64,000 nt of DNA from Toxoplasma gondii ME49. Lineage: Eukaryota > Apicomplexa > Conoidasida > Eucoccidiorida > Sarcocystidae. Position numbers and translations under genes: made by a program. Below, piece by piece: positions 38,262 through 50,986 of the stretch (positions within the stretch are counted from its first letter, which is position 1; every line of letters starts with the position of its first letter). The notes under the pieces were generated by a model that was given only the letters and a program-made list of their open reading frames with translations, was not told the DNA's origin and ran no database searches. The stretch is from NCBI RefSeq assembly GCF_000006565.2, contig NC_031478.1:541874-605873 (forward strand), read 5' to 3'.

Positions 38262-39388
38262 TTACATGTTGTCCTTGAACTGCAACGTCTGGTAGCCGTA
38301 GTAAGCTGTGTTGAGTACCCCCATAACAATCAGGGTGACTGGCACGGTTGGCTTCGCCGCCTAACAGAAAAATAACAAGGAGAGTAAAGCACTTCAGAAC
38401 ATGACGAGACAACAAGCATTTTTAGAGATAGCCACACTTCCAAAGCGAAACGCAAGAATTAGAGGAAGGGCCAGAGTGGAGGAAAAATGATAAAAACGGA
38501 AGAGTGACAACGAGTCACAGTGAAATGTTCTGCCAACGAGCCGAGGCGAAAGCGACGGCTAACGAATGAACAACAAAACGAAACTTCTAGGCAAATCCTG
38601 ATGTGCTCTTATGCATTATGTTGACACATCCGACTCCTACACACATATGTACTGTCACTATTCTCTCGCTTTTCCACGATGTTATGACATTTTCTCTCCC
38701 CTTCTTTGCCTGTGGTGTGTATATTGTTCTCGCGATAATTTCTGTTTTGTCTTCGCTGTCATCAAAAACTCCTAGAGCCTAAAAGAGATCCAACCGTTTT
38801 TTACCTCTGGAACGGCCATCTACAATTTTAGCACATCGTCACACGAATGTGCTTCTGCCAATGTTCGTCTTTCAAGAGGGCGTTTTTCTGCTCTGCCTCC
38901 GTCTTTTTCAGCGTCGCGCCCCCCGAGAACAGAATCCTCTCATCTCACGCCAGTGCGTTCAGTGCTACGCAAAAAAATCATGACCGTTCCTTCGCACTTC
39001 CCTTCTTCTCTCCTTTCCTGGAAGTCACTCTTTGCAACACACCCCTGGCCAGAGAGTACTTCAATGCATAAGCTGCTTTTTCCTAAACTCTTCTCCTTCC
39101 CTCTTCAACTCTGTGGGTTCGAAATGGACGTCGCAATTCCCGTTTTTGACTTACTACCATGTACCTCCTGTATCCCACGGCAGCGGTGGCTACACCGCCA
39201 AGAGTCGCCATAAGCGACGCCCCGCCAATATGGTCGGTTTGCGTGAAGAAATAGGTGCTTGCCATGAAAGTGCTGGCCAACCCGGCACTACCCACCAAAG
39301 AAGGCAGGGAATTCGCTTTTAGATACGCTGCAGTGCCGCCCGCTAGGAGCACAGCCGCGCTGCTTGCTGCCAAGTGATGAAGTCCCAT
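38262..39388 (-). CDS. TMEM14-family small membrane protein
   Basis: Two exons on the minus strand, 39155-39388 and 38262-38360, join in phase 0 (donor GTA|GTAAGT, acceptor TTAG|GCG) and encode 110 aa. The protein is four hydrophobic helices with the family's Gly-rich signature: LLAGGTAAYLKANSLPSLVG near residues 14-33 (consensus G-G-x-x-G-Y-x-K-x-x-S-x-x-S-L), a second helix ending near STYFF, GGVATAAVGYRRYMV at the exon end, then PTVPVTLIVMGVLNTAYYGY. Length and topology fit TMEM14 proteins (about 100-120 aa). Family members sit in mitochondrial or plastid inner membranes; animal TMEM14C is linked to porphyrin transport and plant FAX proteins to fatty-acid export. No organelle leader is visible from this ATG, so an additional upstream exon cannot be excluded and the substrate is unknown. 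The gene stands alone between long spacers. Confidence 0.86.
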
Positions 39389-41615
39389 TGGTCAGATAGC
39401 AATCCGACAACAAAGAGCACAAGAATCCAAGTTAGAACGACTGAGAACGCTGCAAGCAAGTCAAAAAATAGGCCGCGAGTACACAAACTTTGGGCAGAAA
39501 TGCTGAGTCTGTCAACTGGTGCGAATAAGCGAAGGAAAGACGTGATAAAGATGCCTTGGAGGCAGACGGTCGTCGGGGAGCTGTGGAATACGAGATACAG
39601 TGGAACTGGAAAGCGGGATCCAGATTATTTACTGTGAAATGGGATGGCGGTGACGCTGGAACCCCGTCAGCCGCGAGAGAGCACACATCGACGCATGCGA
39701 AGAGCGAACAAATCGATGCTGCGATGCTCATCTACCTGGACCTAATATAGAACGCCTGCACAGAGGACCCGAGCTTGATCCAGGACTCGAGGTGACCTAG
39801 GAGGGGAATCGGTTTTTCAAGGTTCCTGCGTCAAAATCAGACATTCTAATCGGTTCAACGACTCGCATACTCTTTGAAAAGTACCTGGGACTGCTGAGGA
39901 AGGGCATCGCTCGCTGCTTTTTGCCCCCCGGAGTAGTTCCCGCGCGCCGATGAAACTCAGCGGAACCAACAAAGCCCTCGTACACTGGGTTAGCGCATAA
40001 TTTAATTCGAAGGTCAAGCGATGATCTTTGTGTTTGAAATGCTGCATTTTTGCCAGACAGATCTTGGAAAGACGACACGGGCTGAGGCAAATGCTCCGTT
40101 AGTACCACGTACTTTCTGCAAGCAGGTGCTGGTGCGCCGCGAATCAGAGCATCTTCCACATAATGCATTGTGAAACGGGAGTGTACCCGTTCTTCTCAGA
40201 TGAGCCACAACGTCAGGCGCCAGAACACAAATCTTCCATTCAGTGGCTGAACCCGTGTCTGAGTATCGATGCCTATCACTTCTGCCTAGGCTCGTTGGTC
40301 CAATTTTCACGAGCGGATCCACTGCACAAGAGAGTTCTTAGGAAAGAGAACTGGCACACCATCACTTCTTCCTGACGACACAGTAAAAGACGTTTTTCTC
40401 GTTGGCAAAGACGACACCGGAAAGGTATAACCGCCCAGCAGTTCTTCAAATTCTGGAACCACTGTCGACAAACGAAGTGACATTGCTTCCGAATGCCACA
40501 GTATTCCAGACTTTACGATTTATTGTTACAGACTAAAAGACTAAAACAATGAAGGAATATTCCATAAGTTGTTACCTTGCGACCTCTCCACTTCTCGTTT
40601 TTTTAAGGTTCAGGGTTAGTGATCTTTATTCGTAGACTCTACCGATGACTTCATCAGTAAGATCGAGAACTGCTTATGCTAACACCAGTTTACTTTTGCA
40701 GTCTACGTACGTGACGCTTCCACAACTGCGGGACCGAAGACAAAAAATGACGTGAAAGAGAAAAACGTGGATCTTCGTAACAGACCAGCTGCGTCACTGA
40801 ACTAGACAGCACGTTACATCGCGGTCAGGAACCGTCTTTGTTCAGAGCGCTCGTAGCCGACAAGATAGAGAGCTCCATTTGTCGTCCCGCTTCTGCCTAT
40901 GACACGCCGGTTCCTTCAAATTCCTTTCCCTAAATGTTTCCTCTACCCCTGGGCAACGTGCCAAGCGGCAACTGTAGCTGCCTTCAGCTCTCGGAATGCC
41001 TGATAGTCGCACCACCGAGGTGGACCTTTGACGGGGAAAAAGTACGCGTCTCTGCATATTAGAACTATTTATCCAGAGAAGCTTAGAACGCCTTTTGTGA
41101 GGCAAGAGAGCAGATGGCTTCCACGAAGAACATTGATCGGTTTCTGATCACACCATCCACAGCGGCACCTCGGACCCCAAAACAGATGACAGTTTTCTTC
41201 CCTGTTCTAAAGTGGTCTGAACACAGGACCTTTCAGTATACGCGGTTGCCTCACTTATGAAGATAGCGACACTGCTGTTGTCCTTGAATAAAAAACGTCT
41301 CCCTCCCCCCCTAGGGGAGGCAGCCTAACATGTATCCCCTGAGCATCAGGGAAACGCGAGACGACTGACTGTCCGTGCCTCTTGTCACAGGGAGGATGCG
41401 TTGGCCGAAGTGAGAAGACGGAACTGTCTCTTACAGGGTTTGCAAGGTAGCCAGGAGACGAATGAATTCCTGCCGACAAACGCTTGCAGTGCTTTCCCTC
41501 TCCTCAACACATCACCTCTCAGCATTGTGTTTTGTACATCCTGTGGGCTGTTTTGTCTCGCGCCTGTCTTGCTTTGATCATTGATCAAGGCCGCATTTTC
41601 TCGAGTCTTCTCCAA
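39389..41615. other. Intergenic spacer between TMEM14 gene and UTP4
   Basis: About 2.2 kb upstream of the TMEM14 ATG and downstream of the UTP4 stop, both genes being on the minus strand. It should hold the TMEM14 promoter and the UTP4 3' UTR. A 123-codon minus-strand open frame at 39797-40168 has no recognisable family and no supporting splice partners, so I do not call it a gene. Confidence 0.6.
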
Positions 41616-44600
41616 TTACGTGCCGTAGCGCTTTCTGTTGAAGGGCGCCTCCATGTTTTCAGGCTCTCCGGCGGCGCCGTCCAAGGCCTCGATCAACATG
41701 AGAATGCCTCCGCCCTGCATGCGTTTCTCTGCTTCGCCGCCCTTGCCCTTCTTCTTCCCCGCGTCTTGGCGATTTGCCAGCAGCAGCAGCGAAAGAAAGC
41801 CATGGCCAGGACTTCGGCGCAGAACCGAAAACTTTGCCTTGTCGACGACAGGAACTGCCCCGGCCGTCTCTCTCCCCTCAGCCACACTGGCATCGGAGCC
41901 ACCTTCTTTCTCCCCCCGCCTCTTCACCCCTGCCAAGTCTGAGATGCCATCTCCTTGCTTTTCTGTCTCCATCCCCGCTCCCGCGCCTGAGGACAGAGAC
42001 GACGGCGAGGAGCAAGTCGTCGATAGGGAGGGTCTTGGGCTAGGGCGAGGGCCACACAGAGCCGTCACTTGTTCGCCCTTGATGCCTACCACTGGCGCTT
42101 TCTTCAGTTCCTCTTTGCTCCCTCCCGGACGCGAAGAACACTGAGAGTGGAGCAGCCAGAGTCGCCGAAGTGACGGAGACAGAAGCTCGAACATGCCAGT
42201 TGAAAGAGCAGCGAGGGAATGCGGGACTCGCCCAGAGGCATACAGAGGAAGAAGGGCGACGGAGACGTTGGCAGCGGGGAAGCCAGATGCAGAACGAGAT
42301 CGAGAGACCGACGGCGAGAGACAAAGATCCTGAAAAGGGGAGAAAGACACACGCAAACTGGAGACTTGGACCGTATCACACACATAAAGAACGCGTCGAC
42401 TCGACACGTCGACAGAGCAAAAAAGCATCAAACCACGAAATCGAAAGTCTAGCCATGCATATATGTCATTCGGTGGAGACGGGAAGCCAGGCACATTCCC
42501 CACTTCAATGCACACATACTCAAAACACGCGCGACCAACGAGAGGGGAACTTGAAGAGGAGACTCACAGCGATGTAGACCACATTCGTTTGGACTCCGCT
42601 AGGCGCCGTATGAATATGCTTGTTTGTGTCCATAGACACGTGCTTTTGTGAACAATACAGCGGACCCGCGATATGGTCGGTTTGACAGTCTCCGCCAGGC
42701 CCTAAAACAAAGTTCCCGAACAAGCGTCTAAGTTCGCCCCATGCAGCAAATTCACCTCTTGTCCCTCTCACCTCAACTAGCGGACGGGTGTGGAGACCGA
42801 ATGCTCCTCGGGCTCCACCAGATGCCTCCAAAGGAAAACTTTCCTCGTCATCGTCCTCCTCAACTTCAGACTCGCTGCTTCCACTGGACGGCGCTGGACG
42901 AAGCGGTCGTGACTTCTTGTCTTCCTTTCGTTTCTCTCTTTCGCTTTCCCGGACAGCCTCCAAGGTAAGGTGACCGTCCACAGAAGGCGTGTGAGACGAA
43001 GCAAGCAAAGAAGGAGACCCCAAGGGAGCGTCGCGCCTTGCAGCCGCGCTGAGCGTGTGATGGCGAGCAGCCGACAGAGTAGGCAGGCGACAAACTACAG
43101 ACGGAGTGAGACAGAGAAGGATAGAACAAGAGTCAGAGGAGGCAACAGAAGTCGGCACAACACCGGAAGACTGAGAACCGCGGCACTCAACTTCCAGCTG
43201 CGAAGGTAACCAGCTCTTGCTCAACCACAAAGCGTTGATGATGGGGCCGTCTGAAGGTGCGATGCAAGAAGCCGGGATCTGCAAGAAGTGTCAACAGAAA
43301 ACAAGAAAAAGCAACGTCCGGCTCAAAGAAAGAAACCCAAAACTCAGAACCAACCACTCCTACACCAAAAACGCATTTGTCCCCATGGTAGTACGCATTC
43401 GAAAAAAACAGTGGATATGGTAAGTAGATCTGCTGACAGACGTACGAAGCAATAACCGGTTTCGGATGGAATTACTTTCAACACCTCACTGAATGCTAGA
43501 CAACGCCATTTAGGTACGATATGAAGTCCCCCCCTCGGACCCGGGACCCACCGCCCGTTACAGAACCCATGTCGATACGAACCTACACATGAAGATATAC
43601 AGATACGAGTATCTATGTGGCTGGCATAAACACAGGCCGGAAAAACACATAGACGCAGCCACACGTGGATACGCACAAGCGCTGCCTAGCCTGCATATGC
43701 AAAAGATACCAAGGCGCGAAGGAGGAAAGCTCGAAATGAGATAAGAGGAATACAACACGTAGAAATGAAACATGTGATGTTGTACGCCAACTGTCAGCGT
43801 GAATACACGAGTTGTCTACACCTTCCCATTCGCACCAGTTTTTCGCGGATTTCTCGAGACGTCTCTTACCCGTCTGACTTTGATTTTTCTTCCTCTTTTT
43901 GTGCTTTCGTCTCCGCGGCTCCCGTCCTCGTCCGCACGTTGAGGTGTCTCTGAAACCGCTCGATCTTTTCGCTTCTTCTTCGTCGCCTTCAGAGCTTTGT
44001 TGCCTCCATAATCTGCCGCAACTTCTGCACTTGCCTCCTCGGCTTGGCCAAAGACCTCCGCTTCTGCAGTGTCGTCCCAGCGCGCCGTCTCTCCCACACG
44101 CTCGTCCAAAAGGGGAACGATACAGTATTGTCTCCTAGTGGAGAAAAGGCAGATGCTGCGCCGGCGCCTTCGGGCATCGCTCCCGACGGGCAGAGCCGGA
44201 GAGAAACAAGAACAAGAAATCGGCGTCCGAATCGACTGCGGGAAGCCGCGGAAAAAACGAACAGGCGAGAAATCTGCAAGTGAAACGACGAGCAGTGACC
44301 CCAGAGAAAAGAGACAAGACAGCAGAGAGCCGTCATCGGAGACGTCGAAAGACCGAATCGCTGCAAAAAAACCAGACAGACGAGGCACACAGAAAAAGAC
44401 AGATATGGAGACGCAGGGCCATGCACCGTGTGGACAAGAGGAGAGGCTCGTAGCCATTCGAAGCCCGTGGGAAGAGAATAAACAAATTTTCACCCTAGAA
44501 CGGGGAACGCCCCCGGCTTTTCCCGATGAGGGGGACGCCAAGCCGCGCCATATGCAAATCAGCCCAGGGCGCAGCCGAAGAGAACGGGGGAAGCCATGGT

Positions 44601-47263
44601 GATTTGCACTGGATCCCCCGCCAACAGGTCTGTCAAAGCCCTCTCACTCAGAAACGACAGATGCACGTCTGCACCGTTCCCGCCAGGGATTTTTCAGCTT
44701 CCTCTCGCTCTTGGGTTTCTAGTAGCACAGTCGACAACGCCTTTACACCGTGTCCTTCTTCGAGTCTCGGCTTCCAAACTCCTGCGCGCACCTCTCGCGC
44801 TTTCGGTCTGGTGAGGGCTGGGAGACTCCGCTGCCGCAGCAGAACCAGAATCCTGTAAAAAGCCACTCGACATCGACACACCTGCCCCCCGTCTTCTCAG
44901 TGCCAGTGGACTCACGGTAGGGAAACGGCCCGAGCTCCGCCAGGACCTTGCCACCTCGCCACACATCGAGGAACACAAGACGGTATCCGCCTAACACGGT
45001 TCCTTGCTCGTTTTCTGCATCGTCTAGTGCACTCCACTCTGCCTCAACGGCCGCAGTCGCCAAGGCAATGGCCGCCTCCTTGTTGTGCTGAACATGCAAT
45101 TCAACGGGAGCTTGAGAGTCGGCCTGGCGGTTCTTCTCCGCCGTGCGCTTCTTCTTCAGAGTCTCTTCAGTGCCCTTTGCCTCCGCGTCGCTCTCTTCGC
45201 CGTGGCTGGCGTTGCGTGAGAGAACCGATTTCCTGTCCGCAAGTTCGGAAGAAAACCGGAAGCGCCGGCAACTCTTCTTGGAACGAGAAACCGAGCAACA
45301 ACATGCAAGGACAGTGTCGCTGAGGAACCGAAGCGCTCGCACGTCGCGCACCGCGTCGCAGCCGCGCCCGCCTTCGACGTCGACGATCTCCAACTACTCG
45401 CAAAAGGAGGCACAAACAGATGGAAAGAGAGAATAAAGCAGCCAAGCTCAGACGCGACGCGCAGCCGGACGACATAGAGAGGGGTCAGGAAGGACAAGCA
45501 CATTCGAACTCGACCCCTAATGATACCAAGGAAGAGAGCACAGATATATATATATATATATATATAGATCGACAGATACAGAACATCATAACAATAAGTA
45601 GAATATATATGTATATATACGTAGAAGTACACGGACATCCGCGGACGACATTGAACCGCAAAGAAGGGAAACACCCGACAGAGGAGATCAGACATCACAT
45701 ACCAACATCCTTCCGCCGTTCTCCACTTCTTCAGACAGATCTATTGGGACACCACAAGCTACGTTCCGCGAACAATTTTCACGAAGACGGTATATAGATG
45801 CAGACAAAACGATTGGCAGCGACTCGTGTGAGATTCCTCGCCATCCTTAACGCGTCTCTGCTTCACATGGATTTCTGCGTGACCTGACAGAAGGCTCGAA
45901 GCAACCGCTCTCGAAGCAACTGCGAAAGAACCGACCACGAGGACACCGGGCTTGTCTACACCCACTCACAGAGTCGGCTACACGTAGCGCCTCGTTTCTG
46001 GCTATCCAGGTCAATGAGGACACCATCCGCATGCGTTGCACAGCTTCGGTTCCGGCTTCAATTCATCGGAGAACGTGAACCGTGGTGCACAAAAGGTCGA
46101 CGCAGATGCACCAAAGAGCGACCATCGTTTCTGACCTAAATGCCTGTTAACACCGCCTACTACATTTAAGGTTGTCTGCAACAGAACTGTCGAAGCCTCG
46201 AGTATTTCCCCCCTACACTCCAGGCGTAAGACTTTCGTTTTCAACGGCTTGCTCACCTCTTTGAGATGCACACCGAAGAGGTGAAGACCACGGCGACTGC
46301 CGGCAGCCACCAGCGTCCCATCCGGTGTTAGGTCACTGCAACGAGGCCTCAAATTATCGCGGAGACTGACACGCAGGAGCTTCACAACCGAGGCGGACGT
46401 GGAAAGGGAGACAGGAAGCGAAGAAGAGTCATGCAACGGCGAGGGACGAGGGCCAGAAGCAACTGGGCCGACATTCCTGCAGGACACAAGACGGAGACAA
46501 AACCAATGAACAGAGAGTCTACATCTAAAACAAAGAGCTGTACGGAAACCCCCCAACCGTATGTTGTAAAGCGTTCCCGGCGCGACCACAGAAACATGCT
46601 CGGACAGAAGAGAGACTTAACTGCATAGAGGTTGCCTTTTTGACACTTGAGGGAGCCTGACTTAGAAATTGAGATCGATTCAAAAGACGAAAGATATTTT
46701 TGTGGACACTCGCTCGGCAGCCAGTGCAGCATCGTGCTCGCACAACGCATGTGCGCCTGCGGCGCATGCATGCGATGGAGATACCTGCGGCCAAACCTCT
46801 GACAAAGAAGAGATCTGAGACGAAACAGTGCAGGACTAGTCAACGCGAAAACGCTTCTCAAGACCAATTGTTGCAGGGCCTACCAAAGTTCGAGGCCGCT
46901 GTCACTGCAAGCCAAGACGAGACCCTCGTTCCCCCGACCGGCGACGCTGATGCGTGGAAGGATGCCAGCAGCCAAGGGATGAAACGGCAGGCTGGGCGGC
47001 GGGCCTCTCACACTCTGGACAAAACACGCAAACAGGCAGGAACCTGTGACGTAAACGTATCCCAAGCGAGTCGCCCACAGATTTTTACCACGGACGCCTC
47101 GACACAGGCAGACACACATACGTACACACAGATATCTGGATGTACACATCTGCGGACGAATGAATGCATTACGAATAACTAGGAGGAACGCCCAGTCGAA
47201 ACGCTACATCTACACAAAGAGACATATCAGCAGACGATCTCAAACACCTCCAACCACACGAAC

Positions 47264-47294
<31 letters not shown>

Positions 47295-50200
47295 TTGTTT
47301 ACGTACGGATAGGCCTGTGAGGCGTTCGCTGCATCGGATGGCGCCGTCGACGGCTCCGGTCCAGGCAACAAGAGAGGAAGGAGAAGCGAGGTGAAGAAGC
47401 CTCTTTCGGGTCCCTGCGGCATTCCCTTGAAGCAAAAGAGGGAGGAGGGCGAGGCCTCGAATATCGCACTTATGCGGATACTTGGCTGGGCCAGCGACCC
47501 AGTCGCCTTCCTGCGAGCAAATGGAACGGCAGCAGAGCGTTCGACTGTCGGAGGAAACGGAAGGGAAGAACATCGGATAAAAACACAGTGAAGAAGAGAA
47601 GCGCAGTGCGTAGTCACCACCCGCTCCAAAGCACGTAAAGGAAGGGACTACATGTTGTTATCAAAGCGTCGATATTCCTCTACCTCACAGAGTTTCTGTC
47701 TATCCTTTGCCCACACAAGGAGAATCTATCTCGAAACGATTCTTCCACTTTTGTGTCTGTCCATCTCCCTCGGATTCCGCACTGCGTTTCACCTTTCAAA
47801 CAACCCGATCCCAGCGTCTTTCACCTCGCAATCTGGCCTCCTTCGCAGCAGTTGTGGATCTTGGTCCTCGTGCGGCCTCAGGCCCATAAGCGGCGTTTCA
47901 TTGCACGCGACGGGCAACGTGCTTCGGCCATTTCTCAGCCGTGTCCTACCTTTTGTCGAACTGCAACAGCCAACTTTCCATCAACGCCCGACGAGACGAC
48001 CGTGACCATCGCCCGATCTCTCAACAGCGCCTGCCTGTTCTCGCCTTTTTCGTCTCCGCGTTTCCCCAGAGCCCCGCCCAAGGCCACGGCTGCATGCGCC
48101 TCGAGATTCAGAACGTCCGCGGCATGCAACTGCAGGCGACGAAGCGCCACGCATGTCGGCACCGACCAGACGGTCACACAGCCTGTGCTGTCTCCGCTTA
48201 AGAGCAAGCGAACGGAGGGAAGAGAATAGAGACACCAGACGAGCACTGGCGACGCTCCTGAGAAAAGGAGAAACGGAAGCGACTCGAATGACGACGAGGA
48301 AGAGCGTCTACGTGCGGTCTCTGTGCCCCCCCTGGTATGTGCTGTGCTTTACATGCTTCGCATCCCGCAAACGTGACGCATGTTGGGCGTTTTTTCGAGC
48401 TGCGTCCGGCCCAAAGCGAAGAGTTGCCCGAACGCTGGTAAAAGGGAAACTGCGCCACAGAACGCAGCGAATACGGATCTACACGAGAGGAGGAGCTCTC
48501 AAAAAACTACATGGTAGCGTCTCGCCACATAGATTCGTTTCCTATCGTCCCCAGCTTGGGTTGCACTCCACATCCACGTCGACAGGCAGTCACATATGTT
48601 CGACGTCAACTTCCCGGCAAAACTTTCCTTCGCTTTTGAACACACATCCCTGGATGCGGACGTGAGTCGCGAGGCAGAAACCACATGTCATGCCTCTTCG
48701 TCTCACCTCTTTTGCTCTCTATCTGAGCGTCTTCTCCATCTTTCTGTCGGTATTGGCGTCCACGGGACCCATGAATCAAAATCATTTTTCCATCGGCCAC
48801 GAAGGTCCCTGCGCCGAAGACAGACGCAAACGAGGCGGCCGAGGCGCGATCGGAAAGTGAAGAAGAAGAGAAGCGGAGAATCGTCGACGCAGCAGTGGCG
48901 GCGAACAACAGACCAGGGGCGTACCACGCGACGGAGAGGAGACGCGCTGAAGGAAACAAAACAAGAGAGACAAATTCATCACATCCCTGAGAAAACGCAT
49001 GCAGCTGGCGCAAGTCACGGGAACCTCAGATGGACAGAGATGGGCGAGCTGGACAAGGATGTCCCCTTGACGTTTCTCGATCTCGACTCTGCACGCCAAC
49101 AACTCGTTTACATTCAGAAGCAAAAGCCTTCAACGAACGCGACACTGAAAGCTCACTTGCAGTCTTGGGCAGAGACGCCTTGAGCAAAATGCCGTCCTCC
49201 TCTGCTCCGACTTCGCCGTCGTCTGCCTCCTGCCCCATCGCCGCCCGCGCCGGTGCGCCTTGCACTGCGAAGAGCCTCACGCGGCCGTCGTCGCAAGCAG
49301 CCGCGAAGAAATTCGCAGGGGCGCCATGAGGCGGCGACGAGAGAGAAAAGATTGCACCTCCATACGAAGGGGACTCGGACTGAAGCAAACGGAAAAAGCA
49401 TGGAGCAAAGCCAGACCAGGGTCGTGTCGCGATCAGGTTCGCGATCGCAACATGTTTTCCAATCCATCGCTCCTACAGTGTTGGAGACGGTGCGCACCCA
49501 AAGACCCTCCCCTCTCTCAGTCCGAGGCCGGCTATTTTCTCGTCTCTGATTCCTTCGTTGCCTAACCGCTCCTTCGCGTAACTCAATGAAGACAGGTGCA
49601 CGGTTTTCTTCTTTCCTTCACTTCCATGGAAGGAACGAGTACCTGAATGCGCTGCGTCCGCAGATTCCACTCCGAGATGACGCCGTGGAGGCCTGCCGCG
49701 ACAAGGCGCCATTCGCACAGTTCGCATGCGCTGTCGTCTTCTCTCTCGGATTCTTCTTCGCGTACGCGCTTCCTCGGAAACGCATTTTTTCCACTGGCAG
49801 AAGCTACAGCCTCTCCAGCGCGCGCTGCCGCCGCATCGTAGGCGATACTCGCAGCTTTGCGAGTTGCAGGAACCCACAAGAGAGACCGGGCCGACGAGCA
49901 ATTTTCATCGCTAAGGCGCTGAAAGAGAAATGGGGAGAAAATAAAGAGGAAGGGACGAAATCGAGCATGAAAGAACATTCGAAAAACCTATATCCTTTGT
50001 GTATCTTGAGATGGAGCTCCCTCAGTCAAGCACGGGAGCGGAAGAGACGTAGGACCACTCGAACAATCGATCTTGTATTCCTTCTTCTCTCCTTTTGCAA
50101 ATCTCGATGTTGAGCGCAGACCCACGAGAACTGCCTCAGAAACACAGTTGCGCTTTTAGGCAGAAGCTATAAAATATATATCGCTGGCGCATCTAGACGT

Positions 50201-50986
50201 CTCAGTCGATACGCGCGCTCATGCTCATATGCACACACCGCGCGACGAAGTGAGACACAGGACGAGAGAGCGAGAGAGAGACGGTGGCTTCTCTAGATAA
50301 GAAGCTGTTCTTGAAAACAAGAGCTGCTCTCAGCAAGGGAATCAGAGAAAGGCTGTAGCGAACCGTCTCGCGTGCAAATTTCCGACGCTTACGACAGCAA
50401 GACAGTTCGTCGAAGTGTCGTAGATTTCCACTGTTCCATTCGTTCGCGCGACAGCCAACCACCGACTGTCAGGACTCGCCGCCAGCGACTCCACGCCGAC
50501 TGCCTTCACCTCCACGCATCTGAGGAAGCAAGCCGCAAGAAACAGGACGCATTCTCTGAAAGAAACCTAGAAGAGGTAACGAAGGAAATCTCCAAGAGAA
50601 GAAGAAAGAAAGCTTCGTGAGGAAAGAGCGGCATGAGTGAGGGCTAAAGACTAAAGACTAAACGAATGTTAATCAGATGCTAGTAAGAGTAGGGAACAAA
50701 GATGGTGGAAAAGAGCCTTGAGTGTCAGGTTTCTACTGACGGTAAAAGCCAACAGTTGTTGAACTAGAAAAGACTGAGACGAACACTGCGTTCGTGTCCT
50801 CGGCAAACATCGCGAGACTTCTGTCGTCAACGACGGGCTGCTCCGTGGAAGAAGGGCCTCGACTCTGTCCGTCTCTGAGGCTGTTTCTTTTGAATTCTGA
50901 GGAGGAAAGTCTCTCTTTTCGGTGAAACGCGGGGAACGGCAAAGGGATGGAACCTCTTACCTGCAGCAAACGACGTCGGTCTCCAT
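41616..50986 (-). CDS. UTP4: UTP4/Cirhin, WD40 subunit of the small-subunit processome
   Basis: Minus-strand exons in order: 50961-50986, 50393-50519, 49643-49918, 49157-49379, 48707-48946, 47950-48257, 47307-47510, 46884-47014, 46257-46476, 44916-45393, about 44648-44817 (unresolved), 43870 to 44273 or 44360, 42772-43278 and 41616-42329 (or 42140). The first ten junction phases are consistent. The proposed start METDVVCCR aligns with the short yeast Utp4 N-terminus. WD-repeat landmarks include LAVARTNGTVEIYD, AAGLHGVISEWNLRT, AACDDGRVRLFAV, the Utp4-specific LLLSGDSTGCVTVWS followed by LHAADVL, and CSDSGLELW. The protein ends NRKRYGT, like human Cirhin's KKKKFGT. Utp4 belongs to the t-UTP/UtpA complex that loads on nascent pre-rRNA in the nucleolus for 18S maturation. 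Acidic and Ser-rich insertions lengthen it well beyond the yeast form. It is divergent from DUS3. Exons around 44235-44817 are uncertain. Confidence 0.85.
45544..45566. repeat. (AT)n microsatellite in a UTP4 intron
   Basis: A perfect AT-dinucleotide run inside the intron between the exons at 46257-46476 and 44916-45393. It is likely length-polymorphic; no functional sign is visible. Confidence 0.9.
47264..47294. repeat. (AT)n microsatellite beside a UTP4 splice donor
   Basis: A near-perfect AT run lying within about 12 nt of the donor (GTACGT on the minus strand, 47301-47306) that follows exon 47307-47510. Length change here could affect splicing efficiency, which is inference. Confidence 0.9.

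Noticed and set aside
39797..40168. 123-codon minus-strand open frame
   Set aside because: No recognisable family, no splice partners, and composition like the surrounding spacer.
44882..44910. Use of the AG|GTGTGT donor with the acceptor at TTTTTACAG as a UTP4 intron
   Set aside because: It would restore an open frame but makes an intron of about 29 nt, too short to be spliced.
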